5,876 nucleotides of DNA from assembly GCA_009845505.1 (NCBI GenBank), contig VXZL01000236.1, forward strand, positions 3,539-9,414. Reading direction: 5' to 3'. The stretch comes from Candidatus Poribacteria bacterium (GTDB lineage Bacteria; Poribacteria; WGA-4E; WGA-3G). Below, one piece after another: positions 1-3,878 of the stretch. The translations under genes and the position numbers were made by a program. The first letter of the stretch is position 1; every line of letters starts with the position of its first letter. The notes under the pieces were generated by a model. The model was given only the letters and a program-made list of their open reading frames with translations, was not told the DNA's origin and ran no database searches.

Positions 1-1155
1 AAAAAGTACATTATCGGCTTGATGTCCGGGACTTCAGTTGACGGCATTGATGCAGCCATCGTCGAAATTAGTGGACACGGATTGGAAACCGCAGTCAGTC
101 TAATCGCCTTTGAGACTTTTCCCTTTCCAGTCGGGGTGCCGCAACGCATCCTTGCCCTCTGCCATCCCGATACTGGTCGCGTTGACGACATCTGTGAGAT
201 GAATTTCTATATCGGGCATCTCTTCGCGGAGGCTGCGAAACACATCCTCAAAAAGAGTGGAATGTCCACCAGTGACATTGCCCTTATCGGCTCACACGGT
301 CAAACGATTCACCATCTCCCCAGAGATCCAAATGCTTCTCATTATCCATCAACGTTGCAAATTGGCGAACCTGCGGTCATCGCGCACGAAACCGGCATCC
401 CGACGATTGCTGATTTTCGGGTAGCAGATATGGCAGCAGGTGGACAAGGGGCACCGTTGGTCTCCTATCCAGACTACTTATTGTTCCGTGATTCCGTTAA
501 AACGGTGGGGCTTTTGAACATCGGAGGGATTGCGAATCTCACAGTGCTCCCAGCGGACTGTTCGGCCGACGGTGTATCGGCTTCGGATACGGGTCCTGGG
601 AATATGTGTATCGATGCAGTCGTGAGAGAGATGACGGAAGGAAGAGAACGCTATGATACATCAGGTATGCGCGCTGCACAAGGCACACCTTATCAATGGC
701 TTGTGAATGAATGGTTAAAGCATCCCTTTTTTCAACTGCAACCCCCAAAGACGACGGGACGCGAGCTGTTTGGGAATACCTTTGCAATGGAGTGTCTAGA
801 GGCATGTCGCTCACACCGGCTTGCTGACAACGACATTATCGCGACCCTAACCGAATTGACTGTCCGGACGATTACAGACTACATTCAGCAGTTTGTAGCA
901 GCACAGCACCCGATAGACGTGCTTTACGTGAGCGGTGGGGGTGTTCACAACCAAACGATTATGCGGGGACTCTGTGAACTGTTGACTGATACAGCAGTTG
1001 AACCCGTGGATAACTCAGTTATCTCGTCGGATGCCAAGGAGGCAATAGCGTTTGCAATTCTGGCAAATGAGACACTCCACGGGCAATATGGGAACTTGCC
1101 TTCTGGGACTGGGGCATCTGTTCGGAAAATTCTTGGGAAATTTGTGTCCCCGTGA
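1..1155 (+). CDS. anmK: Anhydro-N-acetylmuramic acid kinase, 5' end cut by the window edge
   Basis: AnmK is a cytosolic enzyme that uses ATP to open and phosphorylate 1,6-anhydro-MurNAc, giving MurNAc-6-phosphate in peptidoglycan recycling. The frame is open from base 1 and reads KKYIIGLMSGTSVDGID, the usual AnmK N-terminus. Only the start codon and perhaps a few residues are missing; the TTG at 19 is internal. Numbering from base 1 (384 residues): the phosphate-binding MSGTSVDGID is at 8-17, GSHGQTIHH at about 97-105, and ADFRVADMAAGGQGAPLV at about 137-154. LNIGGIANLT follows at about 172-181, then DTGPGN at about 196-201, whose Asp aligns with the family's catalytic base. SGGGVHN lies at about 311-317 and the conserved SSDAKEAIAFA near 342-352. 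Length and the C-terminal TGAS-RKILGK ending are normal, so the gene looks intact and functional. No canonical terminator follows. The upstream neighbour is outside the window. Confidence 0.95.
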   Translation, partial: KKYIIGLMSGTSVDGIDAAIVEISGHGLETAVSLIAFETFPFPVGVPQRILALCHPDTGRVDDICEMNFYIGHLFAEAAKHILKKSGMSTSDIALIGSHGQTIHHLPRDPNASHYPSTLQIGEPAVIAHETGIPTIADFRVADMAAGGQGAPLVSYPDYLLFRDSVKTVGLLNIGGIANLTVLPADCSADGVSASDTGPGNMCIDAVVREMTEGRERYDTSGMRAAQGTPYQWLVNEWLKHPFFQLQPPKTTGRELFGNTFAMECLEACRSHRLADNDIIATLTELTVRTITDYIQQFVAAQHPIDVLYVSGGGVHNQTIMRGLCELLTDTAVEPVDNSVISSDAKEAIAFAILANETLHGQYGNLPSGTGASVRKILGKFVSP

Positions 1156-1220
1156 TTTATAGTAGATTCTATAATTAAGTTTACATATTAGAAGCCAAAG
1201 CCCCTTTTTTCATTTTTCGT

Positions 1221-1250
1221 TTGACATGTTTAGGCAAAAAGTAGTATATT
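1221..1250 (+). promoter_or_regulatory. Sigma70-type promoter of the small membrane protein gene
   Basis: A perfect -35 TTGACA (1221-1226) and a -10 TATATT (1245-1250, five of six matches) are separated by 18 bp. The expected transcription start is near 1257, leaving a leader of about 18 nt before the ATG at 1275. This suggests the gene is transcribed independently of anmK. The T-rich run just upstream (1205-1220) could add curvature but has no GC-rich hairpin in front of it. Confidence 0.7.
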
Positions 1251-1274
1251 TTAAGTGACGGTTGAGGCATACCT

Positions 1275-1661
1275 ATGGAAAACAATGAGAATGAGAGATC
1301 TACGTTATTTACTGCCCGAAGTACTGAAAATGCAATGACTTTTTTTACAGCTGTAGGTTTTTTGACACTCGCTGTAATTTTTGTATATCACAGATTTCAT
1401 GAGAGCGAAAAATGGGATGCTGCACTCGTCCTTGTTTGGGAACGGGTCCCCCACGTGTTATCGTTTTCAACACTGTTAACGATTTTCAAGGAAGGAGTAG
1501 ATGTGATGCTGACGCGTTTGCAAGAATATCGCGATAGACGGAAACAGAGGATCGCAAAAGCGGTCGCAAAAGAGATTGAAAAAGTGAGAAAAGAAGCCTA
1601 TAAAGAAGGCTATGAAGCCGCGAAAGCCGAGGCCCGATCACAGGAAAAGCAGTCCAGTTAA
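1275..1661 (+). CDS. Small single-pass membrane protein with charged coiled-coil tail, function unknown
   Basis: I do not recognise a named family for this 128-residue protein. A polar N-terminus (1-20) precedes a hydrophobic stretch at about 21-38 (MTFFTAVGFLTLAVIFVYH), a likely transmembrane helix. A second, weaker hydrophobic segment at about 50-70 contains a Pro and may lie along the membrane or be a short second helix. From about 79 to 120 the sequence is strongly charged, rich in Arg, Lys, Glu and Ala, and likely helical or coiled-coil, ending in EAYKEGYEAAKAEA. The start is well supported: GAGG at 1264-1267 sits 7 nt before the ATG, directly downstream of a good promoter. The EGYEAAKAEA ending resembles tails of small hypothetical proteins in the same kind of genomes (from memory). 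A membrane-anchored scaffold is possible but is inference only. Confidence 0.7.
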   Translation: MENNENERSTLFTARSTENAMTFFTAVGFLTLAVIFVYHRFHESEKWDAALVLVWERVPHVLSFSTLLTIFKEGVDVMLTRLQEYRDRRKQRIAKAVAKEIEKVRKEAYKEGYEAAKAEARSQEKQSS

Positions 1662-1683
1662 CTGTGGTGAACGTGCTATAGTA

Positions 1684-1744
1684 CGGAGGCGGAGGAGCTC
1701 CTGTGATACCCGTGGTGTTATCTAACCTCGCTTGAGGGCCTCCG
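1684..1744 (+). other. Cloverleaf-like self-complementary element, possible structured RNA
   Basis: A perfect 7-bp outer stem, CGGAGGC (1684-1690) with GCCTCCG (1738-1744), encloses three local hairpins. They are GGAG-GAG-CTCC (1691-1701), an imperfect GATACCC-GTG-GGTGTTATC arm (1705-1722, overlapping letters shared in the loop), and CCTC-GCTT-GAGG (1726-1737). The third hairpin abuts the outer stem, as a T arm does in tRNA. About 20 pairs fit into 61 nt. It is not a tRNA: there is no GTTC-type T loop, the middle loop is too small, and the spacer after the outer stem is missing. It is not a normal terminator either, because no T run follows. The fold could form on either strand. Confidence 0.4.
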
Positions 1745-1835
1745 AGTTTGCCCGCCGTCATTTCTTCCCATACCGCTTAATAAAACCCCTGATTTTGACA
1801 AACAGACGTGCTACCGTGACTGGAACATTAAAACC

Positions 1836-1986
1836 AAGGAGAAACCCTTTATGCCTTTATGCCGAAATTAGACCGTCTTCAATCCATTGAACGCTGTAAG
1901 ATTTGGACCGACGAAGCACAAGATTCACCCCATGGATTATAGAAGCGAGCCTCCTCAGTGAAATCTTAGGCGTGGAAGAGGTGTAA
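1836..1986 (+). pseudogene. Decayed N-terminal remnant of a DUF4268-type protein
   Basis: From the ATG at 1859 the frame reads MPKLDRLQSIE, then KIWTDEAQD, then a stop. Restoring one T near 1923-1925 changes the next codons to FTPW, and the frame continues IIEASLLSEILGVEEV to a TAA at 1984-1986. The pattern VW/IW-xxEAxDFTPWLA followed by LLSE-LG-E is, from memory, the N-terminus of DUF4268-domain proteins, which are several hundred residues long and related to DNA-acting nucleases. Only about 42 codons remain. AAGGAG (1836-1841) is its ribosome binding site. An 8-bp tandem duplication has inserted a second, out-of-frame ATG (1851) at the better spacing; it would give only MPLCRN. Start-region duplication, frameshift and loss of the rest together mark a dead fragment. 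Confidence 0.6.
1846..1863 (+). repeat. 8-bp tandem duplication over the remnant's start codon
   Basis: CCTTTATG occurs twice in direct tandem (1846-1853 and 1854-1861), and the period continues for two more bases. With a single copy, AAGGAG (1836-1841) would sit 9 nt before the ATG that opens MPKLDRLQ. With two copies the in-frame ATG is 17 nt away, and a new out-of-frame ATG takes its place. Confidence 0.75.
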
Positions 1987-2059
1987 ACATCGTCTGGATT
2001 TATCGTAGAGAAAAACTATAGATTATCCGTTGATCGGGCATTAACTGGACACAACACAC

Positions 2060-2065
2060 GGAGGT
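2060..2065 (+). promoter_or_regulatory. Ribosome binding site that fixes a GTG start
   Basis: GGAGGT lies just before the GTG at 2069, with 4 nt between GGAGG and the start. An in-frame TAA at 2042-2044 prevents any useful upstream extension, and the next in-frame candidate (TTG 2078) would be 13 nt away. GTG 2069 is therefore the best start. Confidence 0.75.
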
Positions 2066-2068
2066 AAC

Positions 2069-2626
2069 GTGAAAGAATTGCTGTTAGAGGATGCGAATCG
2101 GTTATCCGCATCACCCGCTGAATATGAAGCAACCCGTCAGCAGATCGACACCGCGGTGTATCAGACCTTCACACTGAGCGAGGTAGACTTCAACGACCTC
2201 GTTTTCATGGAAGCGAACGATAATGTATGGGCGGGTAATTCGACCTTGGTAGACACGCTAACGCCTAAAGGAGAACCACGCACGCTTAAAGATGTTGTAG
2301 ACCGGATTTTGAAGGCATATCCGTATCAGCATCCGCTCCAAGTCTTTAAGCGTCTTTCTCATGATGAACCGTGGTTTGACAGTTGTTTTATTATCAGCGC
2401 GAGATTTGACCCGCGCGTGATGGGCGAATTGTTGATTAGACCCTTGGCTGCTTATGAGAAACAGACGCACGCTCCGAAAATTAGGTTTTACCTTGAAGAT
2501 GGAAATCACAGGGCATTGGTGTATGCTGTTTCTCTACGGCTACAGACAGCAGTGTATCAACCTGTTCGCGTCATCTTCAGCCAAGATTGGAGCCATCTTT
2601 ATCCGTGGGCACAATTGACCTCATGA
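2069..2626 (+). CDS. Hypothetical protein with DGNHR motif, ParB/sulfiredoxin-like fold possible
   Basis: I do not recognise a named family for this 185-residue soluble protein. It has no signal peptide or membrane segment. The N-terminal part (1-45) is helical and acidic. The central region (66-105) reads RTLKDVVDRILKAYPY and then a Trp/Asp-rich PWFDSCFI. The best motif is FYLEDGNHRALVYAVSLRL at about 140-158. An invariant-looking DGNHR followed by an Ala-rich helix recalls the DGxHR turn of ParB/sulfiredoxin-like domains, which bind nucleotides and sometimes cut DNA. Here it sits near the C-terminus and is followed by a strand (PVRVIF) and a WSHLYPWAQ ending. That link is inference from one motif. 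The start is GTG with a strong Shine-Dalgarno. It follows a decayed DUF4268 fragment and converges on the Rpn locus with only 33 bp between the stop codons, so it may belong to an accessory patch. Confidence 0.65.
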   Translation: MKELLLEDANRLSASPAEYEATRQQIDTAVYQTFTLSEVDFNDLVFMEANDNVWAGNSTLVDTLTPKGEPRTLKDVVDRILKAYPYQHPLQVFKRLSHDEPWFDSCFIISARFDPRVMGELLIRPLAAYEKQTHAPKIRFYLEDGNHRALVYAVSLRLQTAVYQPVRVIFSQDWSHLYPWAQLTS

Positions 2627-2659
2627 ACCGCAAAACTGATAGTTCGCTTTTCTTTCCGC

Positions 2660-2926
2660 TTATGCATCTATCTGTTCTTGGAAAGCGTGAAAGGAGCCTA
2701 CGACAGATGCCTCGATATTGAGTTGCTTAAGTCGGTTGAGGTCCGCAATCGCTTCAAGGGCAGGCGTGAGGGTCTGAACGTCAGCATCTGGGAAGCGAGT
2801 GTTGAGGATAGCGAGGGTGCTTTCGATACTCGTCCGACGCGTCCCTTGTTCAATACCTTCTTCTCTGCCTTCTTCTCTGCCTTGTGCGAGGCCTTGTTGC
2901 AAGTAGTGTTCAGCCATCGTTTGCAT
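2660..2926 (-). CDS. Internal C-terminal ORF, RpnS-like intragenic antitoxin candidate
   Basis: This 88-residue ORF lies inside the long Rpn frame, in the same phase. Its ATG (2926) is preceded by a perfect AGGAGG (2940-2935) at 8 nt, far better than the signal of the full-length gene. In E. coli, such separately translated Rpn C-terminal domains (RpnS) bind and block the full-length nuclease. The protein starts MQTMAEHY and then has five tetrads ending in Gly: LQQG, LAQG, REEG, REEG, IEQG (residues 9-28). This is the kind of four-residue-repeat helix described at the RpnS dimer interface. A helical domain follows, with ILNTRFPDAD, TLTPALEAIADL and LKQLNIEAS. An upstream TTG (3046) could extend the frame after the TGA but has no Shine-Dalgarno. 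The ORF is intact although the toxin frame is broken. Confidence 0.6.
   Translation of the reverse strand: MQTMAEHYLQQGLAQGREEGREEGIEQGTRRTSIESTLAILNTRFPDADVQTLTPALEAIADLNRLKQLNIEASVVGSFHAFQEQIDA
2856..2883 (-). repeat. 12-bp tandem repeat encoding the REEG tetrads
   Basis: On the plus strand CCTTCTTCTCTG occurs twice in exact tandem (2856-2867, 2868-2879) and the period continues four more bases. On the coding strand each unit encodes one Arg-Glu-Glu-Gly tetrad. Identical codons in adjacent tetrads point to recent slippage, which would change the repeat number without shifting the frame. Confidence 0.8.
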
Positions 2927-2934
2927 GAGAGTTA

Positions 2935-2940
2935 CCTCCT
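2935..2940 (-). promoter_or_regulatory. Perfect internal Shine-Dalgarno inside the Rpn gene
   Basis: Read on the minus strand, AGGAGG followed by TAACTCTC leads to the ATG at 2926. The codons it occupies encode Gln-Glu-Glu-Val, so the site is compatible with the protein sequence. It is the best ribosome binding site on the minus strand of this window and decides the start of the RpnS-like ORF. Confidence 0.7.
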
Positions 2941-3055
2941 CTTGAGAAAGATTCAAAGTCCTTTGGTGTTCGGCAACGACCCGATCTAAATCTGCACGTT
3001 CCGCAACAGAACGCTTGTGGAAAACCAATAAGTGAAGATAGTGCAACGCTTGCGC

Positions 3056-3754
3056 TCACGCAGCACGCTCCGACTCCGTCAGACCCCTCAGATGAGCACC
3101 TAAGGTCTCTAACACCGATACAAACACAGAACGATCCGGCGTGTCCGCACGCTTGAGAACCGTCAGCAGCCACCCAAACGGTCCCTCAGCCTGCAGTAAG
3201 TTCGCATCAGGTTCACCTTGGATACCCAGAAACAACGTCTCAAATCTCGGAACAAACCGACTCAGTGCCTCTGGCACATCCATCAACGCCTCCATTGAAA
3301 TCACGGATCGCCATTCCGATGCTCCGGTGTAAAACACAACCGGAATGATCGGACGAAATCGCCACTGACTTTTCGGTATACCCTCGGCAACCCACTGCTG
3401 TCGTTGGTGGTCCCAGATGTGATACATATACGACAACATCCGGAATCCCATCACGGGGTCTACTGTGGACTGATGTTCAATGAGGATGTAAATCATCACC
3501 TCTGTTTCATTGGTATCCCGGAAGGGTAAGAGAAAGACCAGATCGGACTCTTGTTCGCGCAGGTTATCGGCAATGAAAGTCGTATTGACGCGCCGCATTC
3601 TGCTGAAGTCAAGCGACTCAACGAGGTCTTTACCGATAATTTGCAGGAGCCCACGAAGGTTCTCTCGGTTTGATAACAGCCATTTCGCACTTCTATCTGC
3701 GAACTGTCCGAGGGAGTCCATGAAAAAAGCAAGGATTTCATTGAAGTCTGCCAT
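3056..3754 (-). CDS. Rpn-family PD-(D/E)XK nuclease domain, truncated (RpnL-like)
   Basis: The 232-residue product holds the whole catalytic part of an Rpn/Transposase_31 nuclease. Asp71 in QESDLVF and Glu93-x-Gln95 in LIEHQS match the family's metal-binding D...ExQ motif. VMGFRMLSYMYHIW (101-114) and IPVVFYTG (137-144) are the usual following blocks. The N-terminus (1-60) is helical, and the end (TESERAA) runs into the premature TGA. Full-length relatives continue for over 100 residues. ATG 3754 is the first possible start, because an in-frame TAA lies just upstream. No Shine-Dalgarno precedes it, and the -10 box is only 8 bp away, so the mRNA is near-leaderless. If the C-terminal domain is needed for dimerisation, the truncated enzyme may be inactive. 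If that domain is only inhibitory, it may be unrestrained except by RpnS in trans. Confidence 0.8.
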   Translation of the reverse strand: MADFNEILAFFMDSLGQFADRSAKWLLSNRENLRGLLQIIGKDLVESLDFSRMRRVNTTFIADNLREQESDLVFLLPFRDTNETEVMIYILIEHQSTVDPVMGFRMLSYMYHIWDHQRQQWVAEGIPKSQWRFRPIIPVVFYTGASEWRSVISMEALMDVPEALSRFVPRFETLFLGIQGEPDANLLQAEGPFGWLLTVLKRADTPDRSVFVSVLETLGAHLRGLTESERAA

Positions 3755-3762
3755 ATACGGGT

Positions 3763-3792
3763 ATTATACACGTTTTTGTGCGGAAATGCCAC
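3763..3792 (-). promoter_or_regulatory. Promoter of the Rpn gene giving a near-leaderless mRNA
   Basis: On the minus strand a perfect TATAAT (3768-3763) lies 18 bp downstream of GTGGCA (3792-3787, four of six matches to TTGACA). Transcription would start near 3756, about two bases before the ATG at 3754. No Shine-Dalgarno fits, so translation would be of the leaderless type. An inverted repeat overlaps the -35 box. Confidence 0.55.
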
Positions 3793-3840
3793 TGATTTCC
3801 TATATCCCTGACTTTTACGCAAGTCGCGCGTGGGCTTGCG
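3782..3840. repeat. Two inverted repeats between the protease and Rpn genes
   Basis: GGAAAT (3782-3787) pairs with ATTTCC (3795-3800) across a 7-nt loop and covers the -35 box of the Rpn promoter. CGCAAG (3818-3823) pairs with CTTGCG (3835-3840) across 11 nt; on the plus strand the stem can extend to 8 pairs. Neither has a T run after it in the direction of the protease transcript, so they are not standard terminators. The first could be an operator. Confidence 0.4.
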
Positions 3841-3878
3841 GAGCAATGCTGAAAGCGTAGCGACCTGACTGCTGACCA

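Larger units (their letters stand above)
1662..2068. other. 407-base stretch without an intact gene
   Basis: No intact reading frame with a plausible start was found here on either strand. The left part (1684-1744) holds a GC-rich self-complementary element. The middle (1746-1835) shows nothing clear apart from a perfect TTGACA at 1795-1800 that lacks a matching -10 box. The right part (1836-1986) holds the decayed start of a DUF4268-type gene with its ribosome binding site. The rest (1987-2068) is the leader of the next gene. A frame at 1987-2064 stays open after the remnant's stop but resembles nothing I know. Confidence 0.6.
2660..3754 (-). pseudogene. Full Rpn-family nuclease reading frame, split by one in-frame TGA
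   Basis: Rpn proteins (Transposase_31-like, PD-(D/E)XK fold) are DNA-cutting enzymes that promote recombination; in E. coli they act in phage defence as genes-within-genes toxin-antitoxin units. Here one frame runs 365 codons from ATG 3754 to TAA 2660-2662, with a single stop at codon 233 (TGA, 3056-3058). Before it lies the complete nuclease domain. After it the frame continues AQALHYLHLLVFHKRS into a helical C-terminal domain with Gly-ended tetrads. Both halves are in the same frame, so this is a nonsense codon and not an indel. Trp (TGG) would fit the position. Possible explanations are a recent inactivating mutation, readthrough, an assembly error, or a true split into nuclease and antitoxin. 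Confidence 0.8.

Noticed and set aside
539..814. Minus-strand 91-codon ORF inside anmK
   Set aside because: It is fully covered by the conserved anmK frame and has no motif.
1157..1174. TTATAG-N6-CTATAA hairpin as the anmK terminator
   Set aside because: The stem is almost only A-T pairs and no T run follows directly; the T run at 1205-1210 has no hairpin before it.
1684..1744. A tRNA gene
   Set aside because: The outer stem and three arms mimic a cloverleaf, but the T-loop consensus, a 7-nt anticodon loop and normal spacers are absent.
1486..1761. Minus-strand 91-codon ORF over the small membrane protein and the cloverleaf element
   Set aside because: Its Pro/Leu/Ser/Arg-rich composition follows from the opposite coding strand; no ribosome binding site was seen.
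1795..1800. Perfect TTGACA upstream of the DUF4268 remnant
   Set aside because: No acceptable -10 hexamer lies 16 to 19 bp downstream.
2627..2659. Bidirectional terminator between the convergent stops
   Set aside because: Only 4-bp complementary arms (AACT/AGTT and GAAC/GTTC) are present, too weak to call.
2910..3173. Minus-strand 87-codon ORF spanning the TGA in the Rpn locus, which could mean a frameshift
   Set aside because: It is Cys/Ser-rich and lies in another frame. The two real Rpn halves share one frame, so no frameshift is needed.
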